Below, in pieces: positions 1 to 12,819 of a stretch of 64,000 bases of DNA. Source of the stretch: Yoonia sp. GPGPB17. GTDB lineage: Bacteria > Pseudomonadota > Alphaproteobacteria > Rhodobacterales > Rhodobacteraceae. The notes under the pieces are model-generated. The model was not told the DNA's origin, ran no database searches, and saw only the letters and a list, made by a program, of their open reading frames with translations. Numbering within the stretch: the first letter of the stretch is position 1; each line of letters starts with the position of its first letter. The position numbers and the translations under genes were made by a program. The stretch lies in NCBI RefSeq assembly GCF_037892195.1, contig NZ_JATACI010000002.1, positions 620,001 through 684,000 of the forward strand, in the 5' to 3' direction.

Positions 1-610
1 GCTCAGTCCGTGGCGAAGCCTTGCGCGCAACATGAACTCAAAGTCTTCGCCGCCACTTTCGTTGAGTGACAGGTCGAAGCGCATTCCTAGTCCATTTTGA
101 GGATCAAATACATTCTTGCTTAGCGCGAAATTCGCCGAGGAGAGCACTTTAGAATCTTCACCCGCTTAAGCAGTTGGTACTGTTGAGTACGTTCGATGAA
201 AGGACTGGTCGTTTCTGCATAGATCAGGTGCCTTGCTGCGACGATTATGTCCGCTCCAAGGGTTTCAAACGCCTCTATGAAATGCGCGAGCCAATCACTT
301 TCGACTTGTTCGTCATCGTCAACACCGATGATCCAATCAGCAGAGCTCGCCTCATCCAGAACCCGGTTACGTGCGTTGACAAGGCCTGCCTTTGCCTCAT
401 GGAAAACGCTAACCTTGAATTTGGTGGGGACAGGTATGACATCAGACGTCACGGTCGGGATGTCGTTGTTGTCGACGATGATGATTTCAACGTCATAGTT
501 GGAAGGAATGGGCTGGTTCCAAACACTTTCCAAAGAAGACGCAGCAGCGCATTGCGCTGCCGCGTGCATATTCCGATTGCAATGCGCGGTCTAGTCGAAC
601 TTGAATTCAA
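1..610 (-). CDS. Family 2 glycosyltransferase, partial, frame broken twice
   Basis: GT-A fold glycosyltransferase of family 2, which would transfer a sugar from a nucleotide-sugar to a surface polysaccharide or similar acceptor. The nucleotide-binding strand reads DVEIIIVDNN and the metal site is DDDE (GVDDDEQVE). Further on, SSANFALSKNVFD and GGEDFEFMLR are typical of the acceptor side, with the GGED catalytic region close to the window edge where the gene runs off. The N-terminal strand (PRIAIGICTRQRNALL) is in a different frame from the DXD core, with a shift near 535-545. A second shift lies at 164-171 (GCTTAAGC on the minus strand); replacing that site with GCCGGC gives QLPAGEDSKVLSSANF in one frame. 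The likely start is a TTG at 610. The gene is probably intact in the organism. The sugar and acceptor cannot be told. Confidence 0.7.
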
Positions 611-652
611 ACCTGATCCGACTCTTTCGTGCTTTGCGAAGTGACTAAGTGA

Positions 653-883
653 TTATTCGCAAGTCACTGGGTCATCATCATCGTCGTCGTCAGCCAGAAC
701 TGCCACGCCGATCAGAACCGCGATGATTGCGGCGGGGATCACCCAGCCTGGCACGCTTGATTCTGCCGCAACTGGATCTGCCATTGTTGGCACTGTCTCT
801 GTAATGGCGTCGGCCAAACCGCCCGCGTAGGCGGAAACGCCCGCAACGATCAGTGCACCCAGCACAATCCAAAATTTCTTCAT
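653..883 (-). CDS. Small secreted or membrane protein with poly-Asp tail
   Basis: A 76-residue protein I cannot assign. It has a signal-peptide-like N-terminus (MKKFWIVLGALIVAGVSAYA), a short linker, one hydrophobic segment (VIPAAIIAVLIGVAVLA, about residues 48-64) and an acidic tail of seven consecutive Asp before PVTCE. Small proteins of this plan (signal, Gly/Ala-rich part, one membrane segment, charged tail) are common in Rhodobacteraceae genomes and are often given misleading automatic names. The start ATG at 883 is preceded by a GGGAGAG ribosome-binding site. The acidic tail could bind divalent cations, but that is inference only. Confidence 0.6.
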   Translation of the reverse strand: MKKFWIVLGALIVAGVSAYAGGLADAITETVPTMADPVAAESSVPGWVIPAAIIAVLIGVAVLADDDDDDDPVTCE

Positions 884-1245
884 CTATACTCTCCCAATCT
901 ACTGTTTTATGCGTTCAAGGCACCAAATCGTCGATCGGCCGCCAGCATGCCCTTTCAAAACAATACTCTGAGCATGCAGTCAACAAAAACTGTACAGAAA
1001 AAGGTGACGTGACGTAAGCTTACAACGCGATCATGCAAAACGCAGGTCACCAGTGAAGTCACACAAGGAAGCACAGGTCAATCATTGTACGTCTTGAGGT
1101 ATCGGCTGAACCATTCCGGCTAAGTTTCCGAAGTTGAACGCTTTCTGTTCCATCCTGCCATGGCGACCGTTTGTGGACAACTGTGTGAGTGAATCACCCG
1201 ACACAATCACGGCCCATGACCACAGGCAGGCGTCAACTGAATTAA

Positions 1246-1261
1246 TCCACATTTTGTGTTA
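1246..1261. promoter_or_regulatory. Putative NrdR box 1 upstream of nrdJ
   Basis: The 16-mer TCCACATTTTGTGTTA resembles the palindromic NrdR box found in front of ribonucleotide reductase genes. Its inverted near-copy at 1317-1332 differs at few positions. NrdR boxes usually occur in pairs and NrdR represses RNR genes when dATP is high. Assignment rests on similarity to the consensus and on the target gene. Confidence 0.5.
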
Positions 1262-1316
1262 AAAATCCGTTGACCCACGAGGGCTAGATGCGTCAGGTTG
1301 TGCGGGCCGACGATCA

Positions 1317-1332
1317 CAACACAAGATGTGGT
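1317..1332. promoter_or_regulatory. Putative NrdR box 2 upstream of nrdJ
   Basis: CAACACAAGATGTGGT is the inverted near-repeat of the box at 1246-1261; the shared core is CCACAT-T-TTGTGTT, with one mismatch in 14. A TTGACC at 1270-1275 between the two could be the -35 element of the nrdJ promoter. The rest of 884-1519 shows no gene, and I saw no B12-box riboswitch core in it. Confidence 0.5.
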
Positions 1333-1519
1333 AGCGGCACGGGGACAGTTCAACAGGCGAGTGCACCAAATATGGCGCTCAATCACGTGCCCCCTGATCT
1401 TTGATCGGGGCAGGACATGTGACTTCTAAAATGAACGATGCCCGAGCGTTTTTAGTCGCGCATGCGGCACTGTTGAGAAGAAAGCCGCAACGTCGGCGCA
1501 TATGAGATGGGGCAGACCA

Positions 1520-4500
1520 ATGAAAATTGACCGTAACTTCACCAAAGCAAAGACAGGCGCCTATGGTGAGCTTGAGTTCAAAACGACGACATCCGAGATC
1601 TGCAATCCTGATGGGACGATCGTGTTTAAACTTGACGATTGTGAAATTCCAACTGGTTGGAGCCAGGTGGCCTCTGATGTCATTGCGCAGAAGTATTTCC
1701 GGAAAGCCGGCGTGCCGTCTGAACTGAAACGCGTCAAAGAAAAGGGCGTGCCAGAGTTCCTGTGGCGCTCGGTACCGGCCAAAGATGCGACGTTCGGTGG
1801 TGAAACCTCAGCCAAGCAGGTTTTCGATCGTTTGGCTGGTGCCTGGACCTATTGGGGTTGGAAGGGCGGTTACTTCTCATCCGAAGAAGACGCGCGCGCC
1901 TATTTTGACGAGATGCGATACATGCTGGCGACGCAGCGGGCCGCCCCAAATAGCCCTCAGTGGTTCAACACAGGTCTGCACTGGGCCTACGGCATCGATG
2001 GCCCGGCCCAAGGCCACCACTATGTCGACTATCAGACAGGTGAGCTGACCAAATCCACCTCGTCTTATGAGCACCCGCAGCCACACGCCTGCTTTATTCA
2101 GTCCGTTGACGACGATCTGGTCAACGATGGCGGTATTATGGACCTCTGGGTCCGCGAAGCGCGTCTGTTCAAGTATGGCTCTGGTACGGGCACCAACTTT
2201 TCGTCTTTGCGCGGTGAGGGGGAGCCGTTGTCCGGTGGTGGCAAGTCCTCGGGCCTTATGGGTTTCCTGAAAATTGGTGACCGCGCTGCCGGTGCGATCA
2301 AATCCGGCGGCACGACGCGCCGTGCGGCCAAGATGGTGATCGTGGATGCCGACCACCCTGATATTCAGGAGTTTATCAACTGGAAGGTCATTGAAGAGCA
2401 GAAGGTGGCGTCTATCGTCGCGGGCTCCAAGATGCATGCGCGGTACCTGAACGCGATCTTTGCCGCGATCAAATCATGGGACGGGGAAGAGGTGTCTGCT
2501 TACGACCCCAAGACAAACGACACATTGGCCGCAGCCGTCAAAGACGCCAAAAAATCAGCGATTCCAGAGACTTACATCAAGCGCGTGTTGGACTATGCCA
2601 AGCAAGGTTACTCCAGCATTGAGTTCCCGACGTATGATACGGACTGGGATTCCGAAGCCTATTCCAGCGTTTCTGGTCAAAACTCCAACAACTCGATCCG
2701 TGTCACCGATGCCTTCCTGAAGGCTGTCGAAGATGATGCCGATTGGAAGCTGATCAACCGCAAGAACGGCGAGTGCGCCAAGATCATTAAGGCACGCGAA
2801 TTGTGGGAGCAGGTCGGCCACGCCGCCTGGGCCTGTGCCGATCCGGGCATTCAGTACCATGATACCGTGAACGCATGGCACACATGCCCCGAAGACGGCG
2901 AGATTCGTGGCTCAAACCCTTGTTCTGAATACATGTTCCTCGATGACACGGCCTGTAACCTCGCATCGATGAATCTGCTGACCTTCTACAAGGATGGCGC
3001 GTTTCAGGCCGAAGACTACATGCACGCCACGCGTCTGTGGACCGTGACATTGGAAATCTCGGTCATGATGGCGCAGTTCCCCTCCAAGGAAATCGCGCAG
3101 CGGTCCTATGATTTCCGCACCCTTGGTCTGGGCTATGCCAACATCGGTGGCCTCTTGATGAACATGGGGCTGGGCTATGACAGTGACGAAGGCCGCGCGA
3201 TGGGTGCTGCGTTGACTGCGATCATGTCGGGCGTGTCCTATGCGACCTCCGCTGAAATGGCGGGCGAGTTGGGCGCATTCCCGGGCTACAAGAAAAACAG
3301 CAAACACATGCTGCGTGTGGTCAAGAACCACCGTCAGGCAGCATTGGGCAAGGTCGACGGCTACGACAAGCTGGACGTGAAGCCGGTGCCTCTGGACCAC
3401 GCAAACTGCCCGGATCAACGCTTGATCGCATTGGCCGTGGGCAGCTGGGACGAGGCGCTGAAGCTGGGCAAGAAGCACGGCTATCGCAACGCGCAGGTTT
3501 CTGTCATTGCGCCAACCGGCACCATCGGTCTGGTTATGGACTGCGATACAACAGGGATTGAGCCTGACTTTGCGCTGGTGAAGTTCAAGAAACTCGCCGG
3601 TGGTGGTTACTTCAAGATCATCAACCAGTCGGTGCCAGCAGCCCTTGAAAAGCTGGGTTATGGCTCGGCCCAGATCGAAGAGATCATTGCCTATGCGGTC
3701 GGTCACGGCTCCATCGGGCAGGCACCTGCGATCAACCACACCTCGCTGATCGGCCACGGTTTTGGTCAGGCGGAACTGGACAAGATCGAAGCAGCACTGG
3801 CCTCTGCCTTCGACATCCGCTTTGTCTTCAACCAGTGGACGCTGGGCGAGGATTTCTGCACCAAGACGCTGGGCATCCCAGCCGAAAAGCTGAACGACCC
3901 AACCTTCGATCTGCTGCGCCACCTCGGCTATGCCAAGCAGGACATTGATGCAGCCAACGATCACGTTTGCGGGACGATGACGCTGGAAGGCGCGCCATTC
4001 CTGAAGGAAGAGCACTACAACGTCTTTGACTGCGCCAACCCATGTGGCAAGAAAGGCAAGCGTTATCTGAGCGTGGACAGCCATATCTATATGATGGCCG
4101 CGGCACAGTCTTTCATCTCGGGTGCGATCTCCAAGACGATCAACATGCCGAATGATGCAACCATTGAGGATTGCCAGAAAGCTTACGAACTGAGCTGGTC
4201 CTTGGGTGTGAAGGCGAATGCGCTCTACCGTGACGGCTCCAAACTATCGCAGCCTTTGGCGGCGGCCTTGGTCGAAGATGACGAAGACGCGCAAGAGACG
4301 CTTGAAACCGGCACACCGCAGGAGAAAGCTGCTGTGCTTGCCGAGAAGGTCGTTGAAAAGATCATCGTGCAAGAGATTCGCAACCGCGAGCGTGAAAAGA
4401 TGCCGCAGCGCCGGAAGGGATATACTCAGAAGGCCATCGTTGGCGGCCACAAAGTATATCTGCGCACCGGTGAATATGAAGATGGCTCCTTGGGCGAAAT

Positions 4501-5167
4501 CTTCATCGATATGCACAAAGAGGGCGCTGGTTTCCGCGCCATGATGAACAACTTCGCCATCGCGGTGTCAGTTGGGCTGCAATATGGCGTGCCACTGGAA
4601 GAGTTTGTGGATGCCTTCACATTCACCAAGTTTGAACCTGCGGGCATGGTGCAGGGCAACGACAGCATCAAGAATGCGACGTCGATCCTTGATTACATCT
4701 TCCGCGAATTGGCCGTGTCCTACCTCGACCGCACTGATCTGGCGCATGTGAAGCCAGAGGGCGCATCATTCGACGATGTGGGCCGTGGTGAGGAAGAAGG
4801 CGTGTCAAACGTGCAGGCCCCAACCGAGAATGCGGCAACACGCTCTTTGGAAGTGCTCAAGCAAATCTCGTCCACCGGTTACCTGCGCAAGCGGATGCCG
4901 CAGGATCTGGTTGTTTTGCAGGGCGGTGCCGGTGCGACGGCACTGGCAACAGGTACGGATGCGGCCGCAGCGCTGCAAACACTGGTGCCGGAAGTCAGCG
5001 AGAGCATCGTGGCCACAGGAACCGCCACCACAATCTCGGCCCGCGATAAGGCCAAGATGCAGGGCTATGAGGGCGATCCTTGTGGCGAGTGCGGCAACTA
5101 CACTTTGGTGCGCAATGGCACCTGTATGAAATGCAACACATGTGGTGCGACATCCGGGTGTAGTTAA
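1520..5167 (+). CDS. nrdJ: Adenosylcobalamin-dependent ribonucleotide reductase (class II)
   Basis: Reduces ribonucleotides to deoxyribonucleotides using adenosylcobalamin to generate the thiyl radical, so it works with or without oxygen. The 1215-residue length fits the large single-chain NrdJ of Rhodobacteraceae. Visible landmarks are [16 protein letters not shown] (substrate/phosphate region), the active-site segment [16 protein letters not shown] near residue 467, and [16 protein letters not shown] near residue 663. A C-terminal Cys-rich zinc-ribbon-like tail ([15 protein letters not shown]) probably carries the redox cysteines. An in-frame ATG lies 18 bases upstream, but the ATG at 1520 has the better Shine-Dalgarno (GGGGCAG) and starts with MKIDRNF as in relatives. 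It stands alone as a transcription unit ending in a strong terminator. Its cofactor links it to the cobalamin genes at 25.7-29.7 kb. Confidence 0.95.
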   Translation: MKIDRNFTKAKTGAYGELEFKTTTSEICNPDGTIVFKLDDCEIPTGWSQVASDVIAQKYFRKAGVPSELKRVKEKGVPEFLWRSVPAKDATFGGETSAKQVFDRLAGAWTYWGWKGGYFSSEEDARAYFDEMRYMLATQRAAPNSPQWFNTGLHWAYGIDGPAQGHHYVDYQTGELTKSTSSYEHPQPHACFIQSVDDDLVNDGGIMDLWVREARLFKYGSGTGTNFSSLRGEGEPLSGGGKSSGLMGFLKIGDRAAGAIKSGGTTRRAAKMVIVDADHPDIQEFINWKVIEEQKVASIVAGSKMHARYLNAIFAAIKSWDGEEVSAYDPKTNDTLAAAVKDAKKSAIPETYIKRVLDYAKQGYSSIEFPTYDTDWDSEAYSSVSGQNSNNSIRVTDAFLKAVEDDADWKLINRKNGECAKIIKARELWEQVGHAAWACADPGIQYHDTVNAWHTCPEDGEIRGSNPCSEYMFLDDTACNLASMNLLTFYKDGAFQAEDYMHATRLWTVTLEISVMMAQFPSKEIAQRSYDFRTLGLGYANIGGLLMNMGLGYDSDEGRAMGAALTAIMSGVSYATSAEMAGELGAFPGYKKNSKHMLRVVKNHRQAALGKVDGYDKLDVKPVPLDHANCPDQRLIALAVGSWDEALKLGKKHGYRNAQVSVIAPTGTIGLVMDCDTTGIEPDFALVKFKKLAGGGYFKIINQSVPAALEKLGYGSAQIEEIIAYAVGHGSIGQAPAINHTSLIGHGFGQAELDKIEAALASAFDIRFVFNQWTLGEDFCTKTLGIPAEKLNDPTFDLLRHLGYAKQDIDAANDHVCGTMTLEGAPFLKEEHYNVFDCANPCGKKGKRYLSVDSHIYMMAAAQSFISGAISKTINMPNDATIEDCQKAYELSWSLGVKANALYRDGSKLSQPLAAALVEDDEDAQETLETGTPQEKAAVLAEKVVEKIIVQEIRNREREKMPQRRKGYTQKAIVGGHKVYLRTGEYEDGSLGEIFIDMHKEGAGFRAMMNNFAIAVSVGLQYGVPLEEFVDAFTFTKFEPAGMVQGNDSIKNATSILDYIFRELAVSYLDRTDLAHVKPEGASFDDVGRGEEEGVSNVQAPTENAATRSLEVLKQISSTGYLRKRMPQDLVVLQGGAGATALATGTDAAAALQTLVPEVSESIVATGTATTISARDKAKMQGYEGDPCGECGNYTLVRNGTCMKCNTCGATSGCS

Positions 5168-5266
5168 AACGAGCTTCGGAGCGGGTGCGCTCGCTCTGAC
5201 GCGGATTGGGCCGCAGGCAAATAAACCGAGCGGTACATAATGAGTGAGCCTGATCAGCGAAACTCA

Positions 5267-5291
5267 GGGAGGGCATTGCCCTCCCTTTTTT
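5267..5291 (+). terminator. Rho-independent terminator of nrdJ
   Basis: A perfect 8-bp stem (GGGAGGGC / GCCCTCCC) with an ATT loop is followed by six T residues, about 100 bases after the nrdJ stop. Confidence 0.9.
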
Positions 5292-5375
5292 ATGTCGGGT
5301 CGTTGCTCTATGTTGTTTCACTCTTTCAATGTTGTCCCTTGCCGTGCATGATTTTCGCAACAAAGGGACCGTACC

Positions 5376-7337
5376 ATGACTGATTTTCTGTTGCTTGCTT
5401 TCATTTTCCTGATTGCAGGCGTTGTTGCGGTACCGATTGCGACACGGTTGGGTCTGGGATCGGTGCTAGGATATCTGATCGCGGGTATTGTGATCAGCCC
5501 CATTCTGGCATTGTTGAATGTCGATGTGATCTCGATCCAGCATTTTGCCGAATTCGGCGTGGTGATGATGCTGTTCCTTGTGGGGCTGGAGCTGGAGCCA
5601 AAGCGGCTTTGGGCGATGCGGGGCAAGTTGCTTGGCCTTGGCGGTGGGCAGATTGGTATCACCGCGGCGGCGGTGATGGCTATTGGCCTGCTGTTTGGGC
5701 TGAGTTGGACGGTCGCGCTTGCTGTGGGGTTGATTGCAGCTTTAAGTTCAACCGCTATTGTTTTGCAAACATTGAATGAAAAAGGCTTAATGAAAAGCGA
5801 CGGCGGCCAATCGAGTTTCTCGGTTCTGCTGGCCCAAGATATTGCCGTCATCCCCATGCTGGCGCTGATGCCGTTGCTGGCCATGCCGGAACTGTTGGAT
5901 ATGGCGGGTGATGTAGCACATGGCGGGGACGCCGGACATGGCGCCGAGGCCGCACATGGTGACAACCATGGCGATGATCACGGCGGCGATGATCATGGGG
6001 CGGGGATGAGCCTTGTTGCAGGTCTGAACGGGTGGCAAACCGCACTGGTCAATATTGTGGCGATTGCGGCTGTTGTGGGGGCGGGCAGCTTTCTGACGCG
6101 TCCGATTTTCCGCTTTATCGCCGGTGCGAACCTGCGTGAACTGTTCACCGCAACGGCGCTGATGATGGTGATCGGCATCGCGCTGTTGATGTCGCTGGTG
6201 GGCTTGTCGCCTGCTTTGGGCACGTTCTTGGCCGGTGTTGTACTAGCCAACAGCGAATACCGGCATGAGTTGGAATCGGATATTGATCCGTTTAAAGGGC
6301 TGCTGTTGGGCTTGTTCTTCATGACAGTCGGTGCTGCGATCAACTTTACGCTGCTCGCTGACAATCTGATGCTCATCCTGGCATTGACGGTGTTGCTGGT
6401 TGCCATAAAGGCGGCGGTTCTGGCGGTTCTTGCCGTGGTTTTCAAACTGCGCGGCGCGGACCGTTGGCTCTTGGCGCTGAGCCTGGCGCAGGCGGGCGAG
6501 TTTGGTTTCGTCCTGCTGTCCTTCTCGGTAACCAACGCGATTTTGCCACAAATGCTGGCGGATCAATTGCTGCTGGTTGTTGCGATTTCCATGATGCTGA
6601 CCCCGCTTTTGTTTATCTTCTACGACCGGGTGATCGTGCCGCGTTATGCCGTAGCGGACGCAGGCGAAGCCGATGAAATAGAAGAGCAGGGTGAGGTGAT
6701 CATCGCAGGCGGGGGGCGGATTGGTGGACTTGTCCGTCGCATTCTCAGTGCGGCGGGCTATAACCTGACGGTCATCGACTACAACGCGCAACACCTTGAA
6801 AACATGCGCCGTTTTGGGGCACGTATCTACTATGGCGACGCCACGCGGCCTGATCTGTTGCATGCCGCAGGCCTGCATGACGCCAAGGTATTTGTCGCGG
6901 CGATCGACGACCGCGAAAAACTGACTGAGCTGGTGCGTTATGTCCATGCGACCGCACCCAATGTCCATATCATCGCCCGTGCTGTTGACCGTCACCATGT
7001 TTATGAACTCTGGGCGGTAGGCTGCCGCGATATCATACGTGAGAACTATGACAGTGCGCTCCGTATGGGGCGGTCATCGCTTGAGGCGCTGAACATACCC
7101 CGTGATCGCGCGCAGATGATGGTTGATGCGTTCAACCGGGCCGACCGTGCTTCGATGATCTCTTTAGCGGATGTCTATGATCCCGCGATACCGGTGATGG
7201 AGAACGAGCCCTACATTGCCCGTGTCCAAGAGATATTGGGACCACGCGAAGCTGCGATGAATGCTGAAATGATGCATATTCTGGAAACCGGTGAGATGCC
7301 GGAGGAAGATCATTTCTATGAAGGGCCCACTGGCTAG
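5376..7337 (+). CDS. CPA2-family cation:proton antiporter with RCK domain (KefB/KefC-like)
   Basis: Inner-membrane monovalent cation:proton antiporter of the CPA2 family, 653 residues. The first ~400 residues are a Na+/H+ exchanger domain of about 12 membrane segments; FLVGLELEP and ALSSTAIVLQTL are typical helices. A Rossmann-type RCK/TrkA-N domain follows (VIIAGGGRIGGLV near residue 440, then GDATRPDLL), which in relatives gates transport through a nucleotide or glutathione adduct. An unusual His/Asp/Gly-rich loop (about residues 185-215, with repeated HG, HGD and DDHG) interrupts the membrane domain. The gene overlaps the convergent cupin gene by four bases. Potassium efflux is the likely role by family, but the ion is not proven by sequence. 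Confidence 0.85.
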   Translation: MTDFLLLAFIFLIAGVVAVPIATRLGLGSVLGYLIAGIVISPILALLNVDVISIQHFAEFGVVMMLFLVGLELEPKRLWAMRGKLLGLGGGQIGITAAAVMAIGLLFGLSWTVALAVGLIAALSSTAIVLQTLNEKGLMKSDGGQSSFSVLLAQDIAVIPMLALMPLLAMPELLDMAGDVAHGGDAGHGAEAAHGDNHGDDHGGDDHGAGMSLVAGLNGWQTALVNIVAIAAVVGAGSFLTRPIFRFIAGANLRELFTATALMMVIGIALLMSLVGLSPALGTFLAGVVLANSEYRHELESDIDPFKGLLLGLFFMTVGAAINFTLLADNLMLILALTVLLVAIKAAVLAVLAVVFKLRGADRWLLALSLAQAGEFGFVLLSFSVTNAILPQMLADQLLLVVAISMMLTPLLFIFYDRVIVPRYAVADAGEADEIEEQGEVIIAGGGRIGGLVRRILSAAGYNLTVIDYNAQHLENMRRFGARIYYGDATRPDLLHAAGLHDAKVFVAAIDDREKLTELVRYVHATAPNVHIIARAVDRHHVYELWAVGCRDIIRENYDSALRMGRSSLEALNIPRDRAQMMVDAFNRADRASMISLADVYDPAIPVMENEPYIARVQEILGPREAAMNAEMMHILETGEMPEEDHFYEGPTG

Positions 7338-7749
7338 CGCGGGATATCTACGCCCGGATCAGCAAGGATGAAGCCTTCAAATTGAAACCCGGGCGAAACC
7401 GTGCAGCCCACTAGTGTCCAATCGCCGGTCGTTGCGGCCTTTTGCCAGTGCCCTTCTGGCACGATCACTTGCGGGGTTTCGCCATTGGCTAGATCGGGAC
7501 CCAACAGAAGATCAGACGCTGGGCCCGCAAGGGTTGGGGCCAGCGACAAGATGAGAGGAGCACCCGCATAGAAATGCCAGATCTCAACCGCGTCAACGGC
7601 GTGCCAATGGCTTTCTTGCCCTGCTTTCAGAAGGAAGTAGATGCAGGTACCCGTGGCGCGGCCGTTGCTTTCCGCCACCCATGTTTGCCGATAGAACCCG
7701 CCCTCCGGATGCGGGGCCAGATCAAGCTGTGCGATGATCTGATCGGCGG

Positions 7750-7762
<13 letters not shown>
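7334..7762 (-). CDS. Cupin domain protein (DUF985 / PF06172 family)
   Basis: A 142-residue single-domain cupin. The N-terminus LDLAPHPEGGFYRQTW is the hallmark of the DUF985 family, and SHWHAVDAVEIWHFY carries the His/Glu residues of the first cupin motif. Members bind sugar-nucleotide-like or acyl ligands in crystal structures, but no physiological substrate is established. The start overlaps the end of the upstream GNAT gene, so the two are probably co-transcribed. Confidence 0.8.
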
Positions 7763-10548
<2,786 letters not shown>

Positions 10549-10551
10549 GGG

Positions 10552-10989
10552 TCAGTTGTCCTTGTCGGTCAGGGGGACGGCGTAAAGTTCTAACCGGTGG
10601 CCCATCAAACGGTAGCCCAGCTTTTCGGCGATCCGTTCTTGTAGCGCTTCAATCTCGGGATCGACGAATTCAATGACTTCGCCAGAATGCAAATCGATCA
10701 GGTGATCATGGTGGTCACGGTCAGCGGCCTCATAGCGCGCACGCCCGTCGCCGAATTCATGCTTTTCCAGAATGCCGGTTTCTTCAAACAACTTCACGGT
10801 GCGATAGACTGTCGCCAGCGAAATCTTCGGGTCGACAGCTGCGGCACGATTGTACAATTCTTCCACATCCGGGTGATCAACCGCGTCCTGTAACACGCCC
10901 GCAATCGTGCGTCTCTGGTCCGTCATCCGCAGCCCGTTTGCCTCGCAGCGTTCAAGAATGGTCGTCGTCATACCGGCCTCGTTTTTCAC
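10552..10989 (-). CDS. Fur/Mur-family metal-responsive regulator
   Basis: A 145-residue winged-helix regulator of the Fur family. The DNA-recognition helix is in ISLATVYRTVKLFEETG, and the metal site region reads YEAADRDHHDHLIDLHSGEVIEF. The Cys pairs that bind structural zinc in enterobacterial Fur are absent (LHSGEVIEF where Fur has LDCGKVIEF). This is typical of the alphaproteobacterial Fur/Mur branch, which often senses manganese. Translation may begin at the ATG 18 bases inside (MTTTILERCE). Mur versus Fur versus Irr needs a tree; the HHH signature of Irr is not present. Confidence 0.85.
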   Translation of the reverse strand: MKNEAGMTTTILERCEANGLRMTDQRRTIAGVLQDAVDHPDVEELYNRAAAVDPKISLATVYRTVKLFEETGILEKHEFGDGRARYEAADRDHHDHLIDLHSGEVIEFVDPEIEALQERIAEKLGYRLMGHRLELYAVPLTDKDN

Positions 10990-11030
10990 TGATCCCCTGA
11001 TAGCCGGGCGGGCAGCTGGTTTCCAGTGGA

Positions 11031-11882
11031 TTAGACCAAAAGCGTGCCTTGCATCACGCGCACGGCCTGACCGCTGATGGTCACCGGAACAGGGTTGGCG
11101 TGTTTTGTCGATGCAGTGATGTAGGAAGGCCGCCCCATCACCTCGCCTTGTAGAATATTCAGGGTCAGATCCTTGCCTAACGCCTCGGTCAGCAATGCGG
11201 CCAACGCGGCAGAGGCGCTGCCGGTCGCTGGGTCTTCGGGGATGTTATCAAGCGGCGCAAACATCCGCGCGTCAATCTGCATACCGTTGCGGGTGTAGGC
11301 GAAGATGGCGAAATCCAATCCTGCCGGATGCTTAAGCGCACCTTCGCGAATGTGATCCATCGACGGCATGCAGGCGGCCAGATGGTCCTTGGTTTGCAAC
11401 TCAACCATAACAAATGGGAGGCCGACGCTGGCCTGTACCGGGGCGTGCGTCTGCACATTGATTGTATCTGCCGACAGGCCCAAAGCTGCCGCCACCAATT
11501 GCGGTTCTGGCGTGGCAGTCCGCTCAAGCGGTGCGGCAATGGTAAAGGCGGCCTTGCCACCCTCAAAAAGGTAGGGGATTGGCCCGACGCCAAGTTCGAG
11601 GATCATCGCCCCGGCATGGCCTTCGTCGCGCAGGGCGATTGCGGTGCCAATAGTGGGATGCCCGGCGAAGGGGATTTCCATGGTTGGTGTGAAGATGCGT
11701 ACTCTGGCAGTATGCGCGGTGTCGTGGGGTGGATAGACAAACGTGACTTCAGAAAAGTTGAATTCGCGTGCGATATTTTGCAGATGATCCTCTGCAATAT
11801 CGGTTGCGTTGGGAAACACGGCCAATTGGTTCCCGCCAAAAGCAGTGTCGGTAAAAACGTCATAGACAAAGTAGGTGGACAT
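11031..11882 (-). CDS. PhzF family phenazine-biosynthesis-like isomerase/epimerase
   Basis: A 283-residue protein with the PhzF fold of two diaminopimelate-epimerase-like halves. Typical motifs are YFVYDVFTDTAFGGNQLAVF at the N-terminus with the family's VFT..FGGN pattern, IPFAGHPTIGTA (the GHPTIG motif), and EDPATGSASAALAALL near residue 230. The catalytic Glu usually sits in the FSEVTFV region, which is present as FNFSEVTFVY. The chosen start has AAAGG seven bases upstream; an ATG 15 bases further upstream is possible. Phenazine genes are absent here, so the substrate is unknown. Confidence 0.85.
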   Translation of the reverse strand: MSTYFVYDVFTDTAFGGNQLAVFPNATDIAEDHLQNIAREFNFSEVTFVYPPHDTAHTARVRIFTPTMEIPFAGHPTIGTAIALRDEGHAGAMILELGVGPIPYLFEGGKAAFTIAAPLERTATPEPQLVAAALGLSADTINVQTHAPVQASVGLPFVMVELQTKDHLAACMPSMDHIREGALKHPAGLDFAIFAYTRNGMQIDARMFAPLDNIPEDPATGSASAALAALLTEALGKDLTLNILQGEVMGRPSYITASTKHANPVPVTISGQAVRVMQGTLLV

Positions 11883-11931
11883 GGTTTGCCTTTTCATGTG
11901 TTGCGCAATGCGCCCTACATTTGAGTAAGCA

Positions 11932-12774
11932 TCAGTTCTGCGCAACCGCCGAAATCCTTTGGCAGCCCGGTATCCGTAACCAGGTTCCGCCCAATGGGCG
12001 TACCTTTGCACCTGTGCCGATCTTGAACCGGGCAAGGCCGGGGCTTGTATCCGTATCGACCAGACCAAGATCCAGCCTGCAATAGCCACGCTCTGCAAGG
12101 TCGTCAGCCGCTTGCATGATCATCCGGTGATGCGCGCAGAGCGCCCGCCCACGCGCATTGGTCCATCCAATGTGATAGGTCGCCACCGGCGCATGCAGCA
12201 GGAACAACATGCCAGCAACGGGTGTGTCACCCTCGTAAGCGATCAGAACCCGTACGGCGCGTGGGGTCGCGACGGCATAAGCGTTGATCAGATCATGCGG
12301 CAGGCCACGAAACCGTTTGCTGCGTTGTTGGGCCAGATCAGCCTGCAAAAGCCAGGCATGCGTGTTGATGTTATAGCGCTGCTCAGCCAGGAAAAGCGGT
12401 GCGGATTGTGCCGCGCGCCAAGCATTGCGCCATTTTGGTTTCAACGCGCGGGAGCGTTCATCCGCGCGGGTGGTTAAATCGAGTTCTGCGACATATGCAT
12501 TCGTCATAACGCGGCGAAACCCGGCAGCGCGCAGCGTTGCATCTTGCGGCGTATCGGCATTGATCATCCGCAGGTCTGTACGGTGCAAGCCGTCCTGGTT
12601 CCGGTTTTCATGCCAGATGGGTCCGCGTGAGGTCATGTGCTGTCCAAACTGCTGAACGGTCAGAACCGGGGCGGCACCGTCAAGATCAACAAATGCGACC
12701 TGCCGCCCCAATCGTGCGAGCGCTGCCGCAAAAAAGGGGTGTTGCTGCAAGGGGAGGGGCACATCAGATCGCAT
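11932..12774 (-). CDS. FemAB-like GNAT acyltransferase
   Basis: About 280 residues with a C-terminal Acetyltransf_6 (FemAB-like/GNAT) domain: TYHIGWTNARGRALCAHHRM and YCRLDLGLVDTDTSPGLARF match the LDLGG..pgi.rFK-like end of this group. Related proteins join amino acids or acyl groups to peptidoglycan precursors, sugars or lipids; the substrate here cannot be named. The frame is open up to 12837. I place the start at 12774 (MRSDVPLP) because the longer form would be antisense to a small gene starting at 12820. Confidence 0.6.
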   Translation of the reverse strand: MRSDVPLPLQQHPFFAAALARLGRQVAFVDLDGAAPVLTVQQFGQHMTSRGPIWHENRNQDGLHRTDLRMINADTPQDATLRAAGFRRVMTNAYVAELDLTTRADERSRALKPKWRNAWRAAQSAPLFLAEQRYNINTHAWLLQADLAQQRSKRFRGLPHDLINAYAVATPRAVRVLIAYEGDTPVAGMLFLLHAPVATYHIGWTNARGRALCAHHRMIMQAADDLAERGYCRLDLGLVDTDTSPGLARFKIGTGAKVRPLGGTWLRIPGCQRISAVAQN

Positions 12775-12819
12775 CGCCCCGTTAAGCCATTTGAAACCTA
12801 AGTCACCGTTAATGGCGCC

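Noticed and set aside
884..1519. Possible cobalamin riboswitch before nrdJ, since the enzyme is B12-dependent
   Set aside because: No B12-box-like core or matching stems were visible; the region is better explained by two NrdR-like boxes.
11325..11338. Another GCTTAAGC, inside the PhzF gene, as a ninth corrupted GCCGGC site
   Set aside because: It is read in frame as ALKHPAG with no shift or stop, so it is probably genuine. The CTTAAG at about 60266 in ppx (GLKRYD) is likewise normal.
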